Assembly (NCBI RefSeq): GCF_907164915.1
Contig: NC_061868.1
Span: 32,020,439-32,084,438, forward strand
Direction: 5' to 3'
Source: Impatiens glandulifera
Lineage: Eukaryota; Streptophyta; Magnoliopsida; Ericales; Balsaminaceae
Length of the DNA stretch: 64,000 nt
Positions 36,132 to 46,408 of this stretch are shown here, in pieces. Below the pieces are notes generated by a model. That model made no database searches. It had not been told where the DNA came from and was given only the letters and a program-made list of their open reading frames with translations. Every line of letters begins with the position of its first letter. Position 1 is the first letter of the stretch. Position numbers and translations under genes: made by a program.

Positions 36132-36641
36132 TTAATATACTTAAGACATATAAAATAGGTTTATATACTCAAGACATGGCGATTGGTTACTTATCCAATC
36201 GCCACTTATAAATAATTCTAGATAGTAGCTATTGGTTAAAGAACAATCATCATTACATGATTAGTTGCGATTAGATTTAATTCCAATAGTGAACAGTAGT
36301 AGCGATTTTTCTAAACCCCAATCGCCATATTTGCTAGATATTTCCCCTTTTTACTAGTGAAAGTTGATGATCCAGCAACTTCAGCTTCATCTGAACTGCC
36401 ATTGTTGGATAATAATGGTGCCATGGTGTCAACAAAGAGAGTTTCTGTTGACGAATCACTTTCTTCTCAACATGGGTTGAATACCCCGAATTCAAGCTAC
36501 CATGTTAATTCTCCACGTGAAAGCCCAAAAGTTGAAAGGTCATCCAAAAAGCAAAGAGTCGTCGGAGTTGATGATGATGGAGCTTACGATAAATTAGAGA
36601 TATTGGAGTCGAGTTTGAGCAAACCGCTTTATCATCCTTAA

Positions 36642-37904
36642 CAAATGCATTTAGTCTTTCTTGTTAAAGAGTAATTTTAACAACCATTCTTCCTCTTCTG
36701 GGAATGCTCATCAGTTGGAGAATGATTCAAGCAACAATATTTAGGATTTGTGTATTAAATATTGTGTGGTCTCCTCCTTTCCATCTTCTTATAGCTTCCT
36801 TTTAGTTTGTAGATGGTTATCGGGTTTAAGAATTGTCACACTTTGCATTATGCCCTCTTGTTTATATATAAAATTGCATGCTTCTGCCTTCTTTTGTCTT
36901 TGAATTCAAATAAGAACAATATCCTATTTTTTTTTTATAAATTTGTACTTCAACAAAACATGTTTAAGTAAAACAAATAATTGCATCCATACTTTATAGT
37001 ACATGTGTCTTGGGTACCCCAAATAATTGTCAAATTTCACATAATATAAATGTCTAAAACAATTAAACATCATATATAAGTTCACATAAATTTGAATATT
37101 CACACATTCAAGAAACTAGAGCATGAAGAAAGGTGGTTTAAAAGCAGCAAGAAGTAATTGTTAGTCTATCTGTTGCTGCCCTTGTTGGCCTGTCCACAAT
37201 AACCATCCATGAAGGGTTTGGTTAAGACAAAGCCAACTGGCTGAAGCTTTTATATTTCTCTAGAGAAGCATCACCCAGCGCCGAATTTACAGTCTCTAAA
37301 AAGATTCAACCTGTCCAGACACATGACAAGAAACCACTATCATAAAATTTTATTCTTTAGCATTTAAATCATTGTCATAAAAAGGCATTTATTGTTTATG
37401 TTTAATTCCATAGAAGGAATAAAATATTTCCCTTGTCCATTCAAAATTTAAAGACTTGATGAAATCTTTAACGGCTCTTTCACCTTTAAAAGAAATGGAC
37501 TATATAATTCACATCATAAGGTTTCTCCCTTTGGCCAAAACACATTTTTGTAAGGCAATAGAAAACAATGGTAATATTCTTAACATCATACCTATTTCCT
37601 ATCTCATCCATTATTATCATCCTTGATAGTGGCCAAACCTATGGATAGAGAACAATGTCACAACTTTATACTAACTAAAACAAACTGCAACAAAGTATGT
37701 AAGTTGCAATTTGCGCAAGCGTAAGATACATTTTGCGTCAACGCAAAGTGCACTTTGCGATCCCAATTGATTAATAACAACTATTTTAGCTAAAACAAAG
37801 CAATATTTAGCTTACCCGTTGATTTAACGTTTGTTGGAGACCTAGCGGGATGGTACAATTGTCGGGGGCTAACGGGATGGTACAATCTTCGGTGTTTATT
37901 GAAG
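36642..37904. other. noncoding DNA after the MYB-CC pseudogene
   Basis: Contains the 3' flank of the MYB-CC gene, then AT-rich DNA with no gene seen. The last 100 bases (TAGCGGGATGGTACAAT repeated twice near 37844-37890) lead into the ~350-bp tandem array. Confidence 0.5.
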
Positions 37905-38908
37905 ATCTAGCGTAGATGCTAAAGAGTCGTCGGGGGATATTAGACGTCGAGAGGGGAGGTAGAAGAAGGTGTTTCTTTGCTTGGGATAGACGTGTCGTCG
38001 GAGGGGAACTCGCCTTGCTGAGGGAGAAGAAGAGAGAAATAAGAGAGGATAAGAGAAGAGAAGAAGAAAAAGAAGAAGAAAAATTATTAGGGGTAATTTG
38101 GACTTTTACCATGGGTAAAAGGTTATTTTTACAAATAACATTGGAGGCCTGTTATTTTTTAAAATAACCCTATTGTGAGGGTCATGATCAAATTTCCCTT
38201 TTGAATTCACATGTTTTGTTTAAATTAGTTTCTCTTTCATAGTAAAAAAGAAAAAAAAAATCATATTTTCAATTTTTGAATCTAGCGTAGATGCTATAAA
38301 GTCGTCTGGAGGGATATCAAGCGTCGAGACGGGAGGCAGAAGAAGGCATTGCTTTTCTTGGGATAGAGGTGTCTTCGGAGGGGAACTCGTCCTTGCTGAG
38401 GGAGAAGAAGAATAATAAGAAGAAAAGTAATTAGGGGTAATTTGGACTTTTACTAGGTGTAAAAGGTTATTTTTACAAATAAAATTGGAGCCATGTTATT
38501 TTTTAAAATAACCCTATTATGAGGGTCATGATCAAATTTCCCTTTTGAATTCACATGTTTTGTTTAAATTAGTTTCTCTTTCATAGTAAAAACGAAAAAA
38601 AAAATATTTACAATTTTTAGATCTAGCGTAAATGTTATAGAGTCGTTGGGGGATATCAGACGTCGGGAGGGGAGGCAAAAGAAGGCGTTTCTTTGCCTAG
38701 GATAGATGTGTCGTCGGAGGGGAACTCACCCTTGCTAAGGAGAAGAAGAGAAGAATAAAAATAAGAAGAAAAGTTATTAGGGGTAATTTGTATTTTTACC
38801 AGAGATAAAAGGTTATTTTTACAAATAACATTGGAGGCATGTTATTTTTTAAAATAACCCTATTATGAGGGTCATGATCAAATTTCCCTTTTGAATTCAC
38901 ATGTTTTG
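37905..38908. repeat. ~350-bp tandem repeat, three copies left of the Gypsy insertion
   Basis: Units begin with (G)ATCTAGCGTAGATG at about 37907, 38280 and 38620. Each contains a GTCGTCG-G block, GGGAGGCAGAAGAAGG, TCGTCGGAGGGGAACTC, a GAAGAAGA purine tract, GGTAATTTGGACTTTTAC, AGGTTATTTTTACAAATAA, AAAATAACCCTATT, and an end at GAATTCACATGTTTTG followed by AAATTAGTTTCTCTTTC. The third copy is cut by the Gypsy element at 38909. Confidence 0.9.
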
Positions 38909-39352
38909 TGTCGTGACCATCCAGCAACTCTAACCAGTTCACTTCAGATCTTGGAGAATAATACGGGAACCGATTTAGAAGCTATAAATGAAACCTATTC
39001 AGAAACAGAAACGATTCTTTAGATTTAATATTATTTAAAAGGCCAAAAGTTAAATGGGCTTTTAAAAAAGTTAATTGGGCTTTTAAAAATAATAATCCCT
39101 ATAATAATAATCAAAATACATATTAGTATAAATAAAGGATAGAATGGCTGTAAATGATTATGACTTTGAACATTGTACTTTTCATCTCTTCTAATATATC
39201 GTCTTCTTTCTTCTTCTTTATTATCAAGTTCTTATTTATTTTTTGTCTTATTCTTTTCAATTCATTCTCATCTTACACAATTCTGGATATAAGATATAAC
39301 ATTCACTTACCAAAGAAAGTTGTTCAAGATCGTGATCAAACGGGTCACGACA
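38909..39352 (+). repeat. Gypsy 5' LTR (444 bp)
   Basis: TGTCGTGACC...GGTCACGACA. A TATA-like AGTATAAATAAAGG occurs at about 39125-39138 and is kept in the 3' LTR (near 51655). The ORF across this LTR is spurious. Confidence 0.93.
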
Positions 39353-39370
39353 ATTGGTATTATAGCCATC

Positions 39371-39742
39371 TGTTGAGTTATGGAACCTACACTTATAATA
39401 AACTCTACATTGTTAATTACAGTTTATTGGGTTTATCTTTTTTTGGTTTTGGGTTTGGGCCTGACCAAAGTTATTTAGGTTTATTATTACCTGAATGTTT
39501 ACCCTATAAATATGTAATTATTAAGGGTTTACATGGTGTAGATAGAATTCTAGAGAGATAAAGTGTGAGGCAAAAACTCTGTATTCCTTCTTCTTCTTCA
39601 TAGTAAATATGGTGGTGGCTGAAGTGGATGTAGCTCAATTTGAGTGAACCACTATAAATCTGTGTGTTCTTGTGTTCTTCTTTCTTGTGTTTTTACAGAT
39701 TGTTTTCAAGCTGGTAGGATTTGAGAGATACAAATCATAACA
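39371..39742 (+). repeat. Copia 5' LTR (372 bp)
   Basis: TGTTGAGTT...CATAACA. It differs from the 3' LTR by scattered substitutions and two 3-bp indels (in ATTATTACC and in the CTT repeat). Confidence 0.95.
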
Positions 39743-39785
39743 ACTGGTATCAGAGCAGCTAGGCTAGATCTGAGCATTGGAAACA

Positions 39786-42700
39786 ATGGCAAGTGAGAAT
39801 AGTATAGACATGGGATTGGAAGATTTGATGGAACAAATTATGCCTTCTAGAGAATGCAGATTGAAGATTATCTCTATGGAAAGAAGCTTCATGTTCCTTT
39901 GAGTGAGAAACCAGAGAAGATGGATGAAGCTGAATGGAAACTCCTTGATAGACAGGTTTTGAGAGTTGTCCGATTGACGCTAGCCAATACAGTTACTCAC
40001 AATGTAGCAAAGGAGAAGATCACCATGGGTCTGATTAAAGCTCTTTCTGATATGTATGAGAAACCATCTGCTAACAACAAGGTACACTTAATGAAAAGAC
40101 TCTTTTACTTAAGAATGGTTGATGGTACTTCTGTCACTACTCATTTGAATGAATTCAATACAATTGTGAATCAATTGCTATCTGTTGAGATTGATTTTGG
40201 GGATGAAGTTAGTGCCCTAATTTTGTTAGCATCTCTACCAAATAGCTGGGAACCTATGAGGGCAGCAATTAGTAATTCAGTTGGAAATGCTAAACTAAAA
40301 TTTGTTGAAATTAGAGATCGTATTCTTGCTGAAGAGGTTCGTAAAATTGATTCTGGTGAAACATTCAAAGGTTCTGCTTTGAATGTGGAAAACAGGGGAA
40401 TAGGTAATGATAGAAATTTCAACCGAGGTAAGAGCATATCTATGTCAAGGAGTAGGAGGAGTCAGTCCAAGTCTGGGCGGACATTTGAGTGCTGGAATTG
40501 TGGTAAACAGGGTCATCTAAAGAGGAACTGCAAAGCACCGAAGAAAAATGGTGATGATAAAAATGATGTAGCCAACGTTGTTACAGAATCTGTCAATGAT
40601 ACGTTACTTCTGTCTGTTGATAGCCCGATAGATTCATGGGTTTTGGACTCAGGAGCGTCTTTCCACACCACTGCTCACAAAGAATTAATGGAGAATTATG
40701 TGGCTGAAAACTGTGGGAAAGTTTATCTCGCAGATGGTGAGCCACTGGATATTGTTGGCATTGGTGACATCAAATTGAAGATGGCAAATGGTTCTGTTTG
40801 GAAGATTAATAAGGTGAGACACATTCCAGGTTTAATACGCAATTTGATCTCTGTTACACAACTTGATGAAGAAGGTCACAATTTCAGTTGTGGAAATGGT
40901 GCGTGGAAGGTGACTAAAGGAGCAATAGTTGTTGCTCGAGGTCACAAAACTGAAACGTTATATACGACTTCAACTTGCAGAGAATCAGTTGCTGCTGTAG
41001 TTAATGAGTCGAAGAACAGTGAGCTGTGGCATTGCAAGTTGGGCCATATGAGCGAAAAATGGATGAAAATTCTTTTGAAGAATGGGCAGATTCCAGAACT
41101 GAAGTCTATTGAACATCAGTTATGTGAAACCTGCATTCTTGGAAAACAAAAACGGGTGAGTTTCTTAAAAACTGAGAAAGAGCTCAAGAAAGAAAGACTA
41201 GAGTTGGTACACACTGATGTGTGGGGACCTGCACCTGTTTCTTCTATTGGCGGATCATACTACTATGTGACTTTTATAGATGATTCAACAAGAAAAGTAT
41301 GAGTTTACTTTATGAAGCACAAGTCTGAAGTATTTGCTATTTTCAAGAAGTGGAAGGCTTTGGTTGACAATGAAACAAATCAGAAAGTTAAGTGCTTGAG
41401 ATCCGACAATGGATGTGAATATATCAATTCATATTTCAAAGAGTATTGTGCTGAGAATGGGATCAGTATGGTGAAGACTGTTCCCCGAACGCCTCAAGAG
41501 AATGGAGTAGCTGAAAGAATGAATCGAACATTGAACGAGCGTGCTAGAAGAATGAGATTGCATGCAGGGCTGCCTAAAACCTTCTGGGTAGAAGCTATTA
41601 ATACTGCTGCCTATTTGATAAACAGGGGACCCTCTGTTCCTCTTGAATTCAGAATTCCTGAAGAATCTTGGTGCAATAAAAAGGTAAACCTTTCTTATTT
41701 GAAAGTGTTTGGATGTTTATCATATGTTCATATTAATGAATGTGATAGGAGCAAGCTTGATCCAAAGTCTAATAAATGTTTTTTCATTGGTTATGGTAAT
41801 ATCGAGTTTGGTTATCGTTTCTGAGATAATCAAAATCGGAAGATCATTCGTAGCAGAAATGTTATCTTCAATGAACAGGTTCTCTACAAAGATTGTGTTG
41901 GGAAGACATCAGGTGGTGATTCCAAGTTGGAAGAGACTGGTACAGTCGATTTGAGAGAATTTTCAGCTGAATATATACCGGTTGTCGAAGAAGAACAATG
42001 TGTTGTTGAAGATGAAATCGTTGAGAATGTGGCCCCAGAGGTAAATCAGCAAACACCAGTTATACAGTTGAGAAGATTATCAAGGAATCGAAAACTAGTT
42101 GAGAGGTGGTCTCCATCTCTAAACTATATCTTGTTGACAGATAGAGGTGAACCTGAATGCTATGAGGAAGCAATACAATCTGATGAATCGGTTAAGTGGG
42201 ATTCTGCGATGAAACATGAGATGGACTCTTTGATGTTGAATCAGACTTGGGAGCTTACCGAGCTACCAAAGGGAAAGAAAGCACTTCACAACAAATGGAT
42301 CTTCAGGATTAAAGAAGAACATGATAAAACCATGAGGTACAAGGTAAGGTTGGTTGTGAAAGGATTTCAACAAAAAGAAGATATTGACTACAATGAAATC
42401 TTCTCTCCAGTAGTTAAATTGATGACAATTAGAACTATTTTGAGTTTGGTTGTGAAAGAAGACCTTCATCTTCAACAAATGGATGTCAAAACTGCTTTTT
42501 TCATGGTGATCTAGATGAAGAAATTTATATGCGACAACCAGAAGGATTTGAAATCAAAGGAAAAGATGAGCTTGTGTGTAAGCTTCAAAAGAGTCTGTAT
42601 GGTTTGAAACAGGCTCCAAGGCAATGGTACAAGAAGTTTGATAGCTTCATGAAAAGTAACAATTTTTTGAGGTGTGAAGCTAATCATTGCTGCTATATCA

Positions 42701-43692
42701 AGATGTTTGATAAATCGTACATTATTCTTCTTCTCTACGTTGATGACATGTTGATTGTTGGAGCAAGCTTGTATGAGATTAACAAGCTTAAGAAAGAGTT
42801 GTCTGAAAAGTTTGCAATGAAAGATTTGGGTGCTGCAAAACAAATCCTTGGGATGAGAATTTTCAGGGATGAAGAAGTTCTCAAGCTTTCACAAGAAGAA
42901 TATGTGAAGAAAGTTCTTAGCAGGTTCAACTTGTATGATGCAAAACTAGTTACTACCCCCTTAGCTAGTTACTTCAGACTATCTAAAGATCAGTCGCCTT
43001 CAACAGAGGAGGAGAAAAATTACATGGCAACTGTTCCGTATGCCTCTGCCATTGGTTGTATTATGTATGCGATGGTTTGCACAAGACCAGACATAGCACA
43101 TGCAGTGGGAGTTGTTAGCAGATTAATGAGCAATCTGGGTAGACAACATTGGGAAGTAGTAAAGTGGATACTACGATACTTAAGAGGAAGTACGGGTCTT
43201 GCTTTGTGTTTTCGAAAGTCTAATATGGGTTTGGAAGGATATGTTGATGCTGACAATGGTGGTGATGTTGATAGTAGGAAGAGCACAACAGGGTACATTT
43301 ATACTCTGGGAGGTAGTGCAATCAGTTGGGTTTCAAAATTGCAGAAGATTGTTGTTCTTTCTAGTTGTGAGGCAGAGTATGTTGCTGTGACAGAAGCTGC
43401 TAAGGAGATGATGTGGTTACAACCTTTTTTGCGAGAATTGGGTCAAGACTATGAGGGAAGTGTGTTGCGATGCGACAGTCAGAGTGCCATTCATTTGGCA
43501 AAGAATCCTGTTTATCATGGCAGGACGAAACATATACAGGTTCGTTATCATTTCATCCGGTCAGCTTTAGAAGATGGAGTATTAGCTCTTAAGAAGATTC
43601 CCGGGAGTGAGAATCCAGCTGATATGTTGACGAAAACTGTGACAAATGAGAAACTGAAGTTGTGTGCAACTTCAGTTGATCTTCTTCGTTAA
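39786..43692 (+). pseudogene. Copia gag-pol polyprotein, several nonsense codons and two frameshifts
   Basis: Domains in order: gag (UBN2-like, from about 39800), zinc knuckle CWNCGKQGHLKRNC (40490), protease WVLDSGASFHTT (40640), GAG-pre-integrase WHCKLGHMSEKWM (41030), integrase with HTDVWGP, RSDNGCEY and ENGVAERMNRTL (41200-41550), reverse transcriptase with LLLYVDDMLIVG (42730), and RNase H with CDSQSAIHLAKNP (43470). This is the TNT1-94/Tork-like type. Breaks: a frameshift after the first codons; TAG near 39850, TGA near 41300 and TGA at 41822-41824, all at positions where Trp is expected; and a one-base slip near 42500 in AFFHGDLDEE. All domains are otherwise full length. Confidence 0.95.
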
Positions 43693-43754
43693 GAAACCGA
43701 ATGGAAAGCCACTACCGATCGAGAGATGATGAAGTTAGTCTCCAAGTGGGAGAT

Positions 43755-44120
43755 TGTTGAGTTATGGAGCCTACACTTATAATAAACTCTACATTGTTAA
43801 TTAGAGTTCATTGGGTTTATCTTTTTTTGGTTTTGGGCTTGGGCCTGACCAAAGTTATTTAGTTTTATTACATGAATGTTTATCCTATAAATATGTAATT
43901 ATTAAGGGTTTACATGATGTAGATAGAATTCTAGAGAGATAAAGTGTGAGGAAGAAACTCTGTATTCCTTCTTCTTCATAGTAAATTTGGTGGTGGTTGA
44001 AGTGGATATAGCTCAATTTGAGTGAACCACTATAAATCTGTGTGTTCTTGTGTTCTTCTTTCTTGTGTTTTTACAGATTGTTTTCAAGCTGGTAGGATTT
44101 GGGAGATACAAATTCTAACA
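43755..44120 (+). repeat. Copia 3' LTR (366 bp)
   Basis: Partner of the 5' LTR; followed immediately by the TSD CCATC. Confidence 0.95.
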
Positions 44121-44153
44121 CCATCTATCCTCGACAACACTTTCGCTGATAAT

Positions 44154-45380
44154 ATGACGAGATCACAAGCTACAGAAGAAAATTTTCAAAAATTAGGCGA
44201 GCGAATTAACAATGTAGAGGCAACCTTCACAAACAAAGTCGAAGAGATACATCAATTAATTCAAGAAGAACAAAGAACAACAAAATCAAAGATTATTTCT
44301 CAATTCACTTTATTACAACAAGAGAACGCGAAACATTTTGAGTTCATGCAACAAGAATCCGCAAGACACCAACAAGAAATTGCAAGACAACAACAAGATG
44401 CGACTAGACGACTGGAAACAATGCAATCATAGTTTTTGGAGAATATAAAAGCAAATTGTGAATCAATACCAAAATCTACCAATCAACCGGATGAAAGAGC
44501 AAAAGGGACCAATTCTTCAAACGCAAGAAGGAAAGACACACCTCTAGGAGATGGCATTTTCCGACGACCAAATGGAAACCTGTCAGACAATAATTATGTT
44601 AAAACAACATACGATCCACATACAACAAAAGGGATGGGGTTACAATCAATAGGGAATTTATCACTAAGAAATCCTAGAATCGATCTTGATAAGTTTGATG
44701 GAACAAATCCAAGGGGTTGGGTACGAAGGGCAAACCTATTCTTCGAAAATTTCATAATGGAGGATTACAAAAAAGTGAATTATGCTATATATTTTTTTAC
44801 GGGATGAGCTGATATTTGGATCACAGATTATTTAGTAGATCATTCAATTCAATCGTGGGATGAATTTACTAATGAAGTTCTGCTAGCATTTCAAGAAGTG
44901 GGCCACCAAAATGTTATCATTGAATTTCATCAACTAAGACAAACCGGGACACTAACTAATTACATTGACCAGTGGAGAGAGTTACGATCATTGGTCATTT
45001 CCAAGAATGTTCCTCAAAGTGAAGGATATTATATTCAAAGTTTCTTGGGTGGTTTGCGTGATGAATTAAAAGAGGCATTGAAACTGTTGGAACCTGAAAC
45101 ATTAGACAAAACAATTCGACTAGCAAATGCTAAAGATGAATTCTTAGCTCCATTACCAAAGAATGTTAAACAACCGAGTAGAACTGCGGGAGAGACCATA
45201 AAGACGAATCATCCAAAACCAGCATGGACGAATACCACTAAGGATAAGGGAATAACCTCAAGTTCAGAACAACATGCTCGATCTGTAAACTGGGCATCGA
45301 TACAAGAAAAAGAAACAGAAAGGTCTTTGTTTTAAATGTGATGAAAAATATACTAGAGGTCATATATGTGCAAATCGACA
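44154..45380 (+). pseudogene. Gypsy gag and zinc knuckle, interrupted
   Basis: Starts at an ATG at 44154 with a long Gln/Glu coiled-coil N-terminus. A TAG at 44430-44432 and a TGA at about 44805 interrupt the frame, which continues as a retrotransposon gag domain (PRIDLDKFDGTNPRGWVRRA, then FQEVGHQNVIIEFHQLRQ and YIQSFLGGLRDELKEAL). A frameshift near 45325 is needed to reach the zinc knuckle CFKCDEKYTRGHIC. Gag forms the virus-like particle in active elements; this copy cannot. Confidence 0.88.
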
Positions 45381-46408
45381 ATTGTTCATGATTGAATTAG
45401 ATGATGAGTTGGAAGAAAAACTAAGATTGAAAGAAGTAGCAAATGATGATACAATGGGGGATGGAGGAGAACTGTCTGTTCAAACCATAAACGGTACTGC
45501 AAGTAACTCTACTCTAAAGATCGTGGGACAAATTAAGAAGAGAAAAGTAACAATACTTATCGATAGTGGCAGTACTTTGTCCTTTTGGATTCCGAATTAT
45601 GCCTTTTGGATTATCTAATGCACCTGCAACTTTTCAAGCACTCATGAACGGAATTTTCCGAAAATGGCTAAGAAAGGGAGTATTAGTTTTTTTTGATGAT
45701 ATTCTCATTTACAGTACTACTTTAGAATTACATTTATCCCATCTTGAAGAAGTGTTGAAAATTTTGCAGGCCAATAGTTTATTCGTTAAACTGTCCAAAT
45801 GTTCTTTTGGATTAAAGAAGTTGGAATATCTAGGACATTTTGTTAGTGGTCAAGGTGTTGAGGTCGATCCACAAAAGATCAGTTGCATACAAGAGTGGCC
45901 AGTTCCAAAAAATATAAAGGCTCTAAGAGGATTCCTAGGGCCAACTGGATACTATAGGCGGTTTGTATGTAAATTTGGTGTTATTAGCAAACCTCTACAC
46001 GGGCTTTTGAAGAAAGGGATGTTTAAATGGTTAGAGGATGCAGAAAAGGCATTTACAAATTTGAAAAATTCACTCGTTACTACTCCTGTATTAGCATTAC
46101 CCGATTTCAACATTAATTTAGAAGTTGAAACAGATGCGTGTTACTATGAAATTAGGGCAGTTCTAATGCAGAAGGGACGACCTATTGCATATTTAAGTAA
46201 AGCCTTATCTAATGCTCATTTAGGGTTCTCTACTTATAAAAAAGAACTATTAGCGGTATTGATGGCAGTTACAAAGTGGAGACATTACTTATATGGGCAA
46301 CACTTTATTATTAGAACGGATCATCAAAGTTTGAAATTTCTAATGGAACAAAAAATTACTACAGTTTTACAACAAAGATGGCTATCTAAACTACTTGGGT
46401 TTAATTAC
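45381..46408 (+). pseudogene. Gypsy pol part 1: protease and 3' half of RT, RNase H
   Basis: The aspartic-protease motif ILIDSGST ends at about 45575 and is joined directly to FGFRIMPFGLSNAPATFQ, the middle of the reverse transcriptase. The rest of the protease and the first half of RT are therefore deleted. RT then shows FFDDILIYS (catalytic YVDD-type box) and continues into the connection and RNase H region (ALSNAHLGFSTYKKELLAVL, TDHQSLKFL). It is cut at 46408 by the nested element. Confidence 0.92.

Larger units (their letters stand above)
32741..36359. mobile_element. CACTA transposon carrying captured host genes (3,619 bp)
   Basis: Perfect 12-base terminal inverted repeats: CACTAGTAAAAA at 32741 and TTTTTACTAGTG ending at 36359. 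The 3-bp duplication AAA lies at 32738-32740 and 36360-36362. Both are textbook CACTA features. Subterminal regions hold palindromic GCGATTGGT / ACCAATCGC motifs, at least five on the left (32760-33035) and two or three on the right (36176-36330). No transposase is present. The cargo, all on the minus strand, is an alpha-tubulin first exon fragment followed downstream by a SKIP14-like F-box gene. It inserted into the MYB-CC gene; removing it joins that gene's frame exactly. Confidence 0.93.
32299..36641 (+). pseudogene. MYB-CC (PHL7-like GARP) transcription factor, split by a CACTA insertion
   Basis: Exon 1 (32299-32434) encodes an N-terminus ending in the GARP/MYB helix: SSKKRLHWTHELHEHFVKVV and QLGDP. 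After an intron, TPKGVLRMMGVQGL (from about 32510) is followed by a deletion that removes the SHLQKYR part. The MYB-CC coiled coil comes next: LQITKALKLQMEVQK, LHEQLEVQ, then GKYLKKIIEEQQR and LSEVV. At 32740 the gene is cut by the CACTA element, and the reading frame resumes at 36360 as VDDPATSASSELP, with VSVDESLSSQHG, LNTPNSSYHVNSP and SKKQR, ending at 36641. This tail matches PHL7-type MYB-CC proteins. Stops and shifts lie within the coiled-coil part, so the gene had already lost the DNA-binding helix or lost it since. Confidence 0.88.
39371..44120 (+). mobile_element. full-length Copia LTR retrotransposon nested in the Gypsy
   Basis: 5' LTR 39371-39742 and 3' LTR 43755-44120, both starting TGTTGAGTTATGG and ending TAACA. 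The TSD CCATC lies at 39366-39370 and 44121-44125. The primer-binding site TGGTATCAGAGC at 39746 is a perfect initiator tRNA-Met type, and a purine-rich stretch (AAGTGGGAGA) precedes the 3' LTR. The two LTRs differ by roughly 15-20 substitutions by eye, so this insertion is moderately old. Confidence 0.96.

Noticed and set aside
36357..36641. Independent 94-codon gene
   Set aside because: It is the C-terminal part of the split MYB-CC gene, not a separate gene.
39154..39561. 135-codon ORF across the Gypsy and Copia LTRs
   Set aside because: Spans an insertion junction and two LTRs and recurs partly in the 3' LTR; not a gene.
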